Assembly (NCBI GenBank): GCA_000181795.3
Contig: CM012954.1
Span: 10,927,422 to 10,991,421, forward strand
Origin: Trichinella spiralis
Lineage: Eukaryota > Nematoda > Enoplea > Trichinellida > Trichinellidae
Direction of reading: 5' to 3'
Length of the DNA stretch: 64,000 nt
Both the position numbers and the translations under genes were made by a program. Below the pieces are notes generated by a model, which was not told the DNA's origin, ran no database searches, and saw only the letters and a program-made list of their open reading frames with translations. Positions 37,049 to 49,138 of the stretch are shown piece after piece; position 1 is the first letter of the stretch, and the number at the start of each line of letters is the position of its first letter.

Positions 37049-40000
37049 ATGGACAACAAACAGTCTGGAAATAATTCCAATTATTTGGAAAATCTTGATG
37101 CCCCCACTTTCAAAAGCTTTGCTACCGATGATGCATCCAGTGTCGACGATTCATGGTTTGATAGGAGAAGTAATCCTTTTTTTTCTTGATGTGTTCTTTT
37201 GTCTTTCAGTCGTTTACGAATAATTGGTTATTTTTATTTCTTTGGCTTATTTTTTTTCATATAAAATATGTGTTTTGAAAGCTGATAATAATAATAATTA
37301 TTATTATTGGCACGAAAACTTTCATATATAATATACAAGACTTACAATGTATCGGCCTTAGGGTTTTTCAAATGTAATACAATTTATCATTTATTTTTTG
37401 TAAATTAAAAGGTTTATACATATATTCGTTTATTATTTATTTTCAGAGGAAACTCCTATACTGAAGCAAGGTGATATTTTTGATGAAAAACAGCACAACA
37501 ATGATAGTTTAGCCAACAATCATAAGAACTTATCTGCGTGTTCTAGGTTTGAATTTTTTTCTAAATGCTAATCTGTTTTGATTCATTGTTTTTAACTGGT
37601 TGTGGCAAAGAAAACAATTTGTTTTTATTATTTCACATTGCAGTAATATGGAAAAAGCCGGCAAAGAAGAAATTTCCTGCCAATTGGATTCAGTTTCTTC
37701 TCCGCTAATTCGTGAAAAGTCATATGAAGTAATAACGACCAAGAAAGCCGATGACTTTTTACAAGGCAACATAATCGAACCAGTGGAACTTGTTGGACGA
37801 AGCCCCGTTGGTATGTGTAAATTTTCAATTTAAATCTTTATAATAATTTTACTTAATAGACTTAAATTTCAGTAATTTTTGTTTATGCAAAGTGCATGCA
37901 TTTTCAAGATAACTTAGTTGAAGAGTTTTTATTTCAGTATAATTCAATGATCAAGTGTTATTTAATTTTACTGATAAAAAGGATGTTCGGGTTAATTAAT
38001 AAAAAGGATGTAATATAAAGATGCATTTTCAAATTTCGAAAATGGTTTCATCCCCGAATTTAACAAGAATGAGAGTAGTAATAAATTATTTACAGAAATA
38101 TTGCATTTAATATATATTAGTATTGGTGGAAATTGATTTATTATTTCTTTTCTACAGAATATTTAGAGAAAAGATATTCCGTAAACCGACTGAAAGTTCG
38201 ACGCATCATGAGAAATAAAAGCAGTACTGGTAAATTGAAAAAAAAGTTTTTCCAAGTTGGTGATGAGTTTGAAAATTAAAAAAAAAGTCTTAATATTTTC
38301 AGTAGGTGATACAAACCAGAAAGCGGAATGCCCAGTGCAGTTGCAAAGTGAAAAACGAAAATCATTGTCAGGAAAGATCCAACCGACCACGACACCTGCG
38401 AAAGATCAGAGTTTCAAAATTCTGAGTAGATTTTTTAAAAATCATTTTTGTCTTCAATATACAAAAAATAATTGTTTTAACAGGAGCAAGTATTTCTGAA
38501 ATTGAAAAAGCGGTTGTGTCGAAATTGGTTATTACGAAATCAGAAATATCAAAAACACCTGTGAGTACTATGCAAAGCATGCGTGCTAGCAGCAACAAAG
38601 CACGCAGAACGGATCAGCGTATGTGTAATTTGTATTTCAAATAGAAGGCTTCATTGCTCTGTATATAAAGTCGATTTTTCTTGTTCATTTTTCATCGATA
38701 ATTTCAGCAAGTCACGTTGGTGCACAACGTTATCATACACCTCTTGCTGCACCTAAAAATGCGGTCCAATGGAAACCTGGTACGTAAGGCAATGTGGAGT
38801 GTATACATATCTTCAGTACAGTACCATATTTTTCTTTTCTATTCAGTGACCAATAATAATAATAATAATAATAAGCCAAATGATCAAAAAAAGCAAATGA
38901 AACAATTTCCAACTGCAAAAACAGACGAAAGAGTTAAAGTGGGTTCATTGCAACCGCTACGAGTTCTTGGTATGGATAGCAAGCAGTTGTTGTCTTTTTG
39001 ATTAAAAAAATTTAAATTTGATCAAATCATTTCAGCAAACAGTGGACCAAAATTGCACGACAACGGGGAAAAAGCGACATTCGATCAGCAGAACGTTGCA
39101 AAGCTGGATTATAAAAATGAAGCATCAGTGAAATTAAGTAAAGAAAAAGGAAAAATTTTGTTTCTTTCTTTATAAAATTTTGATGATTTTGAACCAGATA
39201 CTCCTGGTATTCAAAAAAAATCTTCGACGAAAGGTGCTGCGAACGAAGGAACACCAGAAAAGCAACGCGGAAACCGGTAAGATACTGAGAGTAGCAATAA
39301 TAACATAATATTAATATTATTTTGCAGATTGAAGCGTGGAGTTCCAGCATGGGCCCATTCGCCGAACGTGGGTCTCCGTCTAGGGCAAAAGAAAGCACTG
39401 ACAAAGCCGATGCCATTCCAACTTGGTAATCGCTCCAGTTCGGCGGTTCTCACTGAAAAGGTCGTTTTTTCTACAATGTTGCTTGCTGCTGCTGCTCATT
39501 GCATTGTTTGAAGCATAGATATTTTTGAATTTACTACATATGTTATTCAAATTTTCAGATTTCAGTCCAACCGTCGAAAACTGCCCATGCGGTCGTCGTC
39601 AACAAGCAGCAACCTGCTCAGAAGCCGACAACGTTTCGAGTGTCGTCCACTCATACGGTGACGAAGGAATTTCGATTTGCCACCGAAGAACGGTGTCGTC
39701 ATTATTTGGAAAAAGAAAAGGCAAAAAAATGAAATTATTATTATTATACAGAAACCACAAGGGGTTGGTTGTCTCATCAGTTTGGTATATTAGTTTTGTT
39801 GCTTTTCAGATGCCGAAGAAAACGCAAACAGCGGCAGAAACTCCTCGCGTTGACAAATACAGTTCCGCGAAAAAGCTCCAACCAGGTGCCAAAAGTTCGG
39901 TGAGCACCACCAGTAGTGTCGTCGGTAACGTTAAGAAAAGTCAAATTAAAAGAGAAAGTACGTACGAGATTGTATGTAGAATCAAAAATACCAAAAATTG

Positions 40001-40197
40001 ATTTAGCAACAACTACAAACAAGGTATCATCAAAAGCAAGGCTTTACGATGATTATATTAAGCAACGCAAAGATCAGTGGAAGCAGGCTGAACTCAAAAG
40101 TGGACAAAATCAGAAAGTGGAGAAGAAACAACAACAGCGTGAACAACAACCCGGACCGTCGAAAGCTCGACCATTTAAGCAAAACAAGGATAAGTAA
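37049..40197 (+). CDS. TPX2: TPX2 spindle-assembly factor / Aurora A activator
   Basis: Fourteen exons join in frame to 573 aa: 37049-37169, 37447-37546, 37644-37810, 38158-38229, 38303-38425, 38484-38618, 38708-38779, 38847-38969, 39036-39137, 39198-39276, 39328-39460, 39559-39720, 39810-39924, 39980-40197. The start NYLENLDAPTFKSF...DDSWFDRR matches the Aurora-A-binding peptide of TPX2 (Y-x-Y-D-A-P ... I-D-S-W-F). Further on are TPX2-type modules: TKPMPFQL at exon 11 and KEFRFATEERCRHYLEKEK at exon 12. The tail is basic and coiled-coil-like. TPX2 targets and activates Aurora A on spindle microtubules. Intron 12 begins with GC (AAAAG|GCAAAA); without splicing there, the frame stops after three codons, so a shorter isoform is possible. 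Exon 5 has a CAGTAG tandem acceptor that may add or drop one residue. Middle exons have no recognisable domain. Confidence 0.85.
37285..37308. repeat. Short AT-rich palindrome in a TPX2 intron
   Basis: An AATAAT run followed immediately by its complement ATTATT forms a near-perfect inverted repeat of about 24 bases, inside TPX2 intron 1. It could form a hairpin in the pre-mRNA; no function is implied. Confidence 0.6.
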
Positions 40198-41703
40198 AGA
40201 AAGTCGAAACGAAGAACTTGTCCGTCGTGAACGCACTATTTTAAATTTAGTTTAGTTAGCTTTCTGTGAAACTTATTTTTATCTATACATATATATATAT
40301 ATATATATCTTGATCATTTATCCTTTTGAAAAGTAAACATAACATATTTGCGTATTAATAGAAAAAGAATATTATCAATTCTGAAGAATAACTTTCTGAG
40401 AATGTGCAGAAAAGAAATTAATTTCATCTCCGTTTTTGCACACCTTTGTTTAATATGGCGAGAACTTTTTGCGTAAAGACAATAATTAAATGTGGGAAAA
40501 AACCTGAATTAGAAGGGAATTATTGGAAAGCTCGAACATAAATTGCACGGCATGCATGAATTTGCTTCGCTTATCCTCCCTCCTCCAGCAACAACAACAG
40601 AGCAAAATTAAGGCCACCTTGGCCAACAATAGCTTACTTTAAGAAAAAAGCCGCGGCAAAGCTTGTGACCACAAACCGACGCTTCAAATAAAACATTTTT
40701 CGTCGTTCATCGCACCAATTTAATAGCACGTCCATCGCTTTTCGTTCGCACACCTCCAACTTCCACATGGAAATTTTCAAATTACACTTGAACGTCACAT
40801 ACTGTAGCCTACCATAATCACAATTGCAACAAAAATGAATTCGAAGATAGCTGTGGAACAATTCTGTTATTCTGTTGAACAGAGAAATCGAACAACTCGA
40901 ACTAGAAACGGCTAAAAAGACGTTGATACTCAATGTTTGACACAAGTGCAACAATGCACTTCTACAGTGACCAAAGAAGAATGCTGCAAAAAAAAGAGCA
41001 AAAAACTAATTATCAACCAACTAATTAATAATTTGATGATTGTTACTGTTGCAATGCAGATAGTGGGCTGAAAAATTGTCAACAATGTCTTAAAATAAGA
41101 ATATAATAATGTATATATGACACAGACTCGACACAAAATTGTGTTAAAATGATTCTCAAATCGAAAACATCGTCCGCCTCGTGTCACAAATGCAATCAAT
41201 ATTCCAAAAAAATTGCACTCAACGTAAAGCATACCTCAGATGGACAATCAGTAAATGTCAGTTTGTGTTTCTTTTTCATTAACACTGATACAAAGATTGC
41301 TTCTCTTCTACAAGCAATTTCAGCTTACCCACTAATTGAAATAAATTAGTGTTGTTTTTGTGGTACGTAATGATTTTTTTCGACAACAACGTCGCTTTCT
41401 ACGTAGAACAGTATCGATTACGTGGCATGATAAGCTGAAAAAATAAATTTTCTTTCTTTTTAATGGAAAACAATTCATAAAAAATGATATCATCATATTA
41501 TTACTGATAACAAGCTTGTTTGTTTGTAAAACAGTAAACACGCAGAGTGGTTAAATTTGAAATGAACAAAAACCATACAGACTGAGTGAGGCAATGGAGG
41601 AAAAAAAAAGAAGAGAACAGTAAACTTAGCTTGGACGAGTTGCTGTTGTTGTTGTTGTTGTTGTTGTTGTTGTGCTTCATATGGGGAAAAGCAACGTGCA
41701 CTT
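40198..41703. other. Convergent interval between TPX2 and TMEM30
   Basis: Holds the 3' UTRs of both genes. It contains an AT run at about 40286-40309 and, at the right end, a TTG run at about 41641-41672. No further coding exon was recognised. Confidence 0.55.
41641..41672. repeat. (TTG)n microsatellite
   Basis: About ten TTG units just beyond the TMEM30 stop codon, probably in its 3' UTR (read there as CAA repeats). Confidence 0.9.
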
Positions 41704-43384
41704 TTATATCAAGGGGATCGAATCGCTGCCATCTCCGTCAGACTGTAATGGAAAACTAGAATCAACGCGACGCTGTCTATGTCGCTTAAAATAACTTTTA
41801 CAACTGAATACACTTACGAATGGCCGAATTTCATGTGGACAAACAGAAAAACACAGCCCATCACTATGCATACGGTGCCCACTACAATGTAAGCAATTCC
41901 GAGGAAGGAATTCTTGCCGCCTGCCCAAGACGCATTGCTAATGATAAATCGTTTCCGACCATCGAACGATGCAACCGGATAATCTTAACAATTTATGATT
42001 ATTAGTTTTCTTTGAATTGAAAAATAAATTATCATACTGTAAGTAATTTCAACAGTGTAGTTGCCTTTGGGAAGTGCATTCGCAAAGGTGTCGACGTGCA
42101 ACACTCGACTGTGCAGTTTACGGAAATTTGGCAAAGCAGCCGAACGCATCCAAACAATCAACGACTCATTTTGAAAGCCACTTGCCGACGAGACGTTGGA
42201 CAATTCGTAAACTGGCTTTCTCCAATAGGGCGGCTTCGACGTGCCTTCGAACGCTGACCAAACAATAAAATTAATTTATTAATTAATCGACCACAATATG
42301 CATAAATTGTACTGGTCGATAAACAACAGAGCAAGCAAAAAAGCAAACAACAACAACAACAACAGCAGAGCAGATTCTGAATGCTTCGTCGACAGGCTGT
42401 TGTTGTTCAATTATTACCTGCAGAAAGTGGCACCGAGTCCGGATTGCGGAACTTTTTGCTCAAATCCGACGGCCAAGCAATTTCATCATACGCCAATGGA
42501 ACAACCGCATCACTTTGATCGACGATTTTGTATTTAATAAGAAAAGTGTCTGGAAGAAAAAGAAGAAAATTATGAAGGGAAATTTGAATAAAAATAATTA
42601 AACGGAAAAGCCCGCCCACTGACCATTGAACATGCTGTTGGCAATGGCTCCACAAGGGGCTATTGGAATCTCATTTTCTGCGTATTGGAATGGGAAACAA
42701 TCGCTGCTGACGTGCTTGGGATTGCCCAACAGTTGCACATCGTCCCTCGATTTCACGTAACGCCTGTGATTCTGGTAGAAGCCACTCAGGCCGTAATAGA
42801 TGTACACCGGGGCGAGAAAATCGTGGTGCAGTTCAAAAGCAACCAAGCAACGGCAAGGTGGATTTTCCATTATTTTCGTCGGATCGGAAATTTCATCTTT
42901 GCACAGCTTCTCCTCCATCACGCAATCCGTGTAATCGATAACCAACTCTTGCACCTGATCAACAATATCAATTTGTCAAAATTCTGTTGTCAGCAAAAAA
43001 AACTCAAAGATACAAGGTGGGGGCAAAGCATAGCAAAAAGTAATCAACAAATAAATAAACAAATATAATACACGTACATTGTTCGAAGCAATCAGCAGCG
43101 CAACACCGATTGGGATGAATGCCAGGCCGATGACGAAAAATGTTGGCAATACACTTCCGGCAGTGAGAATCGGCTGCCAAGCGTTCAATTTTTGTTGGCG
43201 AAATTTTGAATCTGAAAAATTTACATAAACAAACAAACAAACCAGAAAACATCGCAAACACTTTGAACAATATTGTACTTGTGTGGGCGAGGTTAAAATT
43301 GTAGAAAGAAAAAATAATTTGAAGCAAATTAGCACAATTTGCGCACTCACGTGGACGATTGACTTGATACTCGCCCCTGGCCAT
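41704..43384 (-). CDS. TMEM30/CDC50, P4-ATPase flippase beta subunit (proximal start)
   Basis: Seven exons give 361 aa: 43384-43351, 43211-43078, 42954-42624, 42549-42418, 42253-42038, 41983-41818, 41776-41704. The length equals human TMEM30A. Near the N-terminus [16 protein letters not shown] leads into TM1 ([20 protein letters not shown]). A large lumenal domain follows, with cysteines and the motifs [19 protein letters not shown] and [13 protein letters not shown]. Then [12 protein letters not shown]...[11 protein letters not shown] enters TM2, and the cytosolic tail is acidic. CDC50 proteins escort P4-ATPases out of the ER and are needed for their lipid-flipping activity. The last exon is chosen with the acceptor CATAG at 41777, which keeps frame and gives a basic-then-acidic tail. 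This form starts [12 protein letters not shown] second first exon lies at 45844. Confidence 0.93.
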
Positions 43385-45798
43385 TTGGGGTCTACAAAGA
43401 ACCGACTGACCAACCGAAAGTTTCAACTTGGTACAAGGCCAAGCAGCGTAAGTTGGTTTTGCACCCTCTGATCTGGCATTGCCTATAGAAAACCACACCC
43501 CGTCTTCCGATCACGCGGTCGAGAATGCCTTGAAAAATGGCAATCGATTTCGCCTAGCACTGCACAAGCGAATGATGATGATGATAAGCACCGCCGCTGT
43601 GTCGCGCTAGTCGACAAACATACGCGCAACAGATCTGCTTATCAATGTATACCTGCTGTTGGTTGCTTTTTTTAGAGGGGGGTGGGGAAGCGATGATAAG
43701 CGATACACACAAAAATATGCGCAGACGGAAATTAAACTGTACCGATTGTTCAACGTCCGCTTCAACATTAAATGATTAAATAAAAATTTACAGAAAAAAA
43801 CCAGCCAACCCTCATGAGCACTGACTATTGTACAATGATGATTTGTGGCAATCAATTAGTCAGCCGTGAAGCTGGTGTAAACAACAATTGCACGCGCAGT
43901 TGCAAACAAATTGAACAGTTCAATGTTTATTTTCTGCTAAATCTTCTCCGACTGTCATAAGATACAAAATATGCTTGCTCTGTATTATTCCATTTCAACA
44001 ATACAACTGCTGAACAGTTCTACGGCATGTAAAGACAACTACAAACCACATACGAAGCCAGATGATAACAATAAATACACAACAAACAAATAAATAGATA
44101 TTCACAAATCAACAATATCAACTGAATAGTCAAAAATAGAAAAGAAAAATTGCATTCCTTTTTCTTCATGCAAATCAATCAATCACCTTAACAATGACAA
44201 ACGCATCCGTTAAAATTTCAATATAAATGATTTGAAAGTCAAATTAAGTTCTATGACAATCAGAATTCAATCAAAATCTATAACCTCAACAATCATTAAT
44301 TTCGAAAAATTATTTCTAAACAACTATTTGATGATCAGTCAACGAAATGAATTATTTAATCACTTTAAGCATGCAAAAATAACACTCGGCACAGATGAAT
44401 ACTTGAGCGAGCCGAGCAACAGTCAAAATGATTCCATTTTTGACATTTCATTCATCTTACATTTGATTGCTTCATTAAATGAAATTTATAAAAATAAAAA
44501 AAGCAACAACGTGTCCTTCAAAATAAAAAAATACATTAAACAATACAATTATATGAATACACGCCTACAAATTTTACATTCAGCACATTTATCAGACAAA
44601 GAAAATAAATCACTTCAATAATATAAAATTCAATTTTACAAGTATTCTATAAAAAAAAATTTCCTGTTAATATTAAATTATTCCAAATTATAATATAACG
44701 TAGAGAAACAACTTCAAATAAAACAAAAATGATAAATGAACTATTAATTAATTAAAAATGAACAATAAATTCAACTTTTCAAATTTCAAAAAATAGCACA
44801 AGAAACTCGATACTTCTAATAATAGATTTACTGCTAAACTCTGTTGAATATGAACTGAATAGAATTGCTATAGCAATTACCTTAAAAATGCTTAGTGCAA
44901 AGTATAAATCAATCAATACCATGCAACAAACGCAAGATAACTTAGCGCCTTTCAGACAGCTTTGTCTACAGCTTGTTTTATTGTTTTCTTGCAGATTACT
45001 GTAACTTGATTGTAACTTGGGTCCACCATTACAATTTTATATTTATCATATTCTTTTGAAAATGCATATGCAAATGCTTTACAGAAATCAATCTAAATTT
45101 GGTTGAAAATGAAAAACATATGCCTTATATGAACGGTTTTTGTGGAAAACTTTACACTTTCATAAGCTAGAAGTGGAAAAAAGAGAAAGCATGAAAACAG
45201 AAAGCAATGAAAAATAAACAGAGTGAATATCATAATCATGTGAATGAATAAAATTATCATCTGCATAATTCGATGAAAACAGTAAGCAAAAATAAGATGC
45301 TAAAGAGGATGTGCAACCGTCAATAAATAGCATGAAGCAATTCTGCCAAAGTATAACACTACCATTATGCACTCTATTCAGCACAACCAATCACATAATT
45401 AAAAGCACTCCATAATTCTCATAACTTATAATTTTAAAAATGTATGCAAATTACAATTTCAACAACATAAAATACATATCTAAACCTTTAACAATGAATA
45501 AACAACATAATTACTAACTGACTGGAATGACTAATTCTAAATCAGGACTGAAAATTATTCATTTTTCTCTTATTCTTACTGTAAGCAACAACAAGAAAAC
45601 GAACAGATTCAATTTAATAATTAAAATAGCCAAAATATATTCGATAATCACTTGCCAGAAATTTGTCTTCTGAACTTTCTTATTTGACACATTAAAATTA
45701 ATAATTAGACATTCAATTCTAATGCTTAAAAAATCATATTTTGATAGACAAGACAATTTTGCACATTAACAGTAAGCAGTAAAAATTTTTTAAATTAC
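43385..45798 (-). other. Long first intron / proximal promoter region of TMEM30
   Basis: About 2.4 kb between the two TMEM30 first exons. A plus-strand frame of 129 codons at 44232-44621 shows low-complexity composition and no motif, and is not called. No other structure was recognised. Confidence 0.5.
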
Positions 45799-45844
45799 CT
45801 TTTGGACGGTTAACAGGTTTTGGCAATGAAGAAGTGGAGGCCAT
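45799..45844 (-). CDS. Alternative first exon of TMEM30/CDC50 (15 codons)
   Basis: ATG at 45844 opens MASTSSLPKPVNRPK plus one base before a donor AAAAG|GTAATT. Joined to the acceptor at 43211 it reads [16 protein letters not shown], very like vertebrate TMEM30A, whose N-terminus runs RPDNTAFKQQRLPAW. The proximal exon at 43384 gives NRP-HSKFRQQ with the same phase. Two promoters about 2.5 kb apart are inferred. The intron between has no other recognised exon. Confidence 0.62.
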
Positions 45845-46668
45845 TCGGCTTCGCAAAAGTAGTTAGGCCAAAGTGTTAACAATTTAACTTGTTTACCATA
45901 AATACACTGAAATAGAAATTCACACATCATTTATTTCGTGTGATACACAATGCCTTACTTATAAGTAAAAAAGTTCATGATAATACTAAATCAATAAATC
46001 GTTTCAAAACTATTAAAGCGAAAAAAATAAAAAACGTCAAGGAATAAAAGAAATTAATTGCGCAAATGGACACAAGAACATAAGTAAAAGTAAGATAACG
46101 AATATAAAATTTACATTTAAAAATATACTCAGATCACATGCAAAAACATATTACATCAAGGTTTGACGAAATATACTTGCAACATTATAAAAATAGCAAT
46201 TACAAATAAAAGGCGCAAAAAATAAACTGCAAAAAAAACTGCGTTTGCAAAAAACTTAAACTTCAGTAATGTCATACTCACTGTTTCAGAAGAAAACAAC
46301 CAACTTTACAAAACGGATAGACCCTTAACAAAATCTTTGAGTACTATACTGTAAAAAAAGTAGAAACAATTCAAAAGTGCAAATCAAATTGCATTGTTCA
46401 AACAATCTGTAAATACAGAACTTTAATGACAAACAAGTACAATTCCATTCCTGAAAGTTGTAATAACGAATCCTCACGCATTTTAATTCTTGTTTTATAT
46501 TAAATTTAAATTTAATTTAAAAAATAATATTATTTTTAAACAGACAAATAAATAAATAAATAATAAATGTTGATGTGTGTGTGTGCGTGCGTGCGTGCAA
46601 AACGTTTTTTTCTCTTTCCTGATTGATATAATCACCTGTACCTTGAATTGTTAAGTTTTATAATAAAT
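45845..46668. other. AT-rich interval
   Basis: No exon recognised. It contains a GTGC/GTGT run at about 46575-46600. It includes the upstream region of the distal TMEM30 first exon. Confidence 0.5.
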
Positions 46669-47016
46669 TTATTTCAGTTTTATATAATATGTTATAAATA
46701 CAAAACAAACAAAAACAAGCAAAGTTATAAACAAATAAAAGATAAAGATATATACATACATACACGATTGTAAAACAAGAAACAAAATTTGAATTGAATG
46801 ATGTAATTCGGCGTGACTTTTAATTTCATCTTGGACTGGCATTTCTTCTTTAACATTTGCTCTCCGTTGTTTAATTTTTAAAATGTGAATTTCGTTATCT
46901 TGACAAGTTTTGTAAATTTTACCTTCCCAAGATAAAATTACATAACTAACCGTACTCAACATTTTAATAATTTTTGCATTACGGTGATTTGTTGGGCTTT
47001 CAACTGTGCTCCGCAT
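46669..47016 (-). CDS. Possible small membrane protein, unknown
   Basis: A 115-codon single frame lies between MacroD and TMEM30 on the same strand. The first 75 residues are charged and not low-complexity (for example LSWEGKIYKTCQDNEIHILK). The last 35 are strongly hydrophobic, as in a tail-anchored protein. An AG dinucleotide sits three bases before the ATG, but the tract before it is not pyrimidine-rich. I recognise no family. It could also be an accidental frame in the MacroD 3' UTR, or an exon of another gene. Support is composition and position only. Confidence 0.3.
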   Translation of the reverse strand: MRSTVESPTNHRNAKIIKMLSTVSYVILSWEGKIYKTCQDNEIHILKIKQRRANVKEEMPVQDEIKSHAELHHSIQILFLVLQSCMYVYIFIFYLFITLLVFVCFVFITYYIKLK

Positions 47017-47455
47017 ATTCTGTCACTGCTTTTACTTGTTGACTTTTTCAATGATAAAATGTCATTTTTCTAATTTATTTTCTTTCTGATAGTTATTCTG
47101 AATTTATTCAACTGAATCTGAGGAAAAATACAACTTTGTAAGTTTGAAATGTATTTTTAATCCAAGTAAATGAATAAACTATAAACGGATTATTATTTTG
47201 ATTAATATCAGCAAAATATTACTTGAACTTATGCACTAAAAATGTAGAAAGAATTCATGCCAAACGCACACATGCAAAACTAAAAAATTCAAATGTAAAA
47301 ATAGCCATACCGCGACACAAATTCATAAATATGTTAGAATATATCTTATGAAGTAAATATTTCTTTCAATTTTTCCATATACAAATTTTTATCTAAATCC
47401 AAAAACACACAAAATATTATTCGATTCATCTAAAAGGGAACTAATTAGTTCAACA

Positions 47456-48506
47456 TTATACATGTATATCAAATTTTACAGTTTCCATGTTTTCAGTCGC
47501 CTTTAACCATTCTAATGCAGTTGTTACGGCAATTTCGCAAGCCTTATCATTTGGAAATCCGTAAATGCCAGTACCCACACAAGGAAACGCCTTGAAAATT
47601 TTCAAATTTACACAAATTTTGTAATAAACTTCAATTTTCATTACAATTGATTTCAGTGCCTTTTTGTTGCATATGTCAAAACAGTTCTTGTAGCATGATT
47701 TCAGTGTTTCAGGATTTCCATCCGTCGGACCAACAGTGTGAATCACATCTTAAATATTGCGCAGTTGAAGAGCTGAAAACGCTTATTAACAATGAAAAAA
47801 CTGCCTTGCAGAGACAGTTTTGCAGACTGTTGACAGCAATTTAATAAAAAGAAACAAAATACTTACATTTCGCTGGAAGCCTGTATCCGTGAGTGATCTT
47901 AGCACAGCCAGGCGCACAACCTCCCAAGGTGGCTGTTTCTTTGCTTAATTCTTTACCTGCAGCACGATGAATAGCACCATCCACTGAAAAAGAAAACCAC
48001 TACTGAAATTTGAAATAAAAAATACAACAAACCACAACTCACCACCGCCGCCTACGCGAAGCGCTGAATTAGCTGCATTAACTATAGCATTAATTTCTAA
48101 TGAAGTGATATCACCTTGCCACAGACTGAACTTTTTAGCCATTTCCACATTCCGATCACAATCTGAATAGTTTACGTACAAACGTTTGTTGATGAATATT
48201 AAAAACCAATAAAAATTTTTAAACAAGTTTTATTATTCACTTTCTGCACAATTTACCATATAAACAAATCATCAGTCTGTTTTTTATAAGCAACAAGACA
48301 AGTCAAAAACAATTTCCACTTACGAAACATTTTATCCACTGTTGGAATATTTTCAAGGGTAATGAAATTATTTCCACATGCATAGAACTTGCGCTTCTCT
48401 GCCAATGGCATGTTGAGAAACTGTTCTAGAAGAAACAAAAACGAAATTTACTCATTCAATCATGCGTAGCATTGCTTTAACCTGAAACAGCTGAATAATG
48501 AGCCAT
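47456..48506 (-). CDS. MacroD-type macrodomain, mono-ADP-ribosyl hydrolase
   Basis: Six exons give 200 aa: 48506-48482, 48425-48324, 48162-48043, 47983-47867, 47748-47645, 47590-47456. The MacroD N-terminal signature [11 protein letters not shown] is followed by the macrodomain: [19 protein letters not shown], then [39 protein letters not shown] and [14 protein letters not shown]. These are the ADP-ribose-binding loops, including the Asn and the G-V-D-G aspartate linked to catalysis in MacroD1/2. The enzyme removes ADP-ribose from acidic side chains and hydrolyses O-acetyl-ADP-ribose. There is no mitochondrial leader, so a nuclear or cytosolic form is likely. An acceptor TTTCGTCAG ends four bases before the ATG. 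It lies 632 bp downstream of PRPF3 on the same strand. Confidence 0.92.
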
Positions 48507-49138
48507 TTTTCTGACGAAAGAAATGTGCTTAGAAATCTTAACTGCTTCCAGTTGGAAATTTGAAATGATTCTCTAAAAATGATTTGCCAGTTTATTCACA
48601 CCAACTAAGCAATTGAATATGTAATTTAGTTCATTTTATGCAGTTTATACAAATCGAATATAGAAAATTTGCAATTTTAAAAGCAAATAATAAGCCAGTT
48701 TTAAATTACTAATTCGAGGAACAATAAATTCACCTTCAGCTACCGTAACCTTTTGATCTAAAGGTAAGCACATCTTTAAAATTTAATTATGACTCTTAAA
48801 AGAAATGTTTTCAATCTTTGAATAGTTCAAAATTTCCATTTACAATGATAAAATGATTATTTAATTTGATAACAAGTAAGTAAAGTTTCACTAATGTTTT
48901 TCTTTTCAATTTACCATGAACATTCATAACTGCAAAACATCATGTAAAAAAATTCTGATAACTTTTAAAAACACCAACTTTTATTGTTCCAAATAAAGAA
49001 AGAAAAATCATGCCATCAGAATTCATCACTTCTTGAGCATGATTGTGATTTTCGAATTTGTACAAGCAGTTGCGCATCGTGAATATAAAATACAAAGACA
49101 TAATTTTGATATAAAAGAAAAAAACAAACAAACAACAA

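Noticed and set aside
38733-38918. Minus-strand frames over TPX2 exons
   Set aside because: Shadows of TPX2, whose 14 exons join in frame on the plus strand.
44232-44621. 129-codon plus-strand frame inside the TMEM30 first intron
   Set aside because: Lys/Asn/Ile-rich composition expected of AT-rich noncoding DNA, no motif, no splice context.
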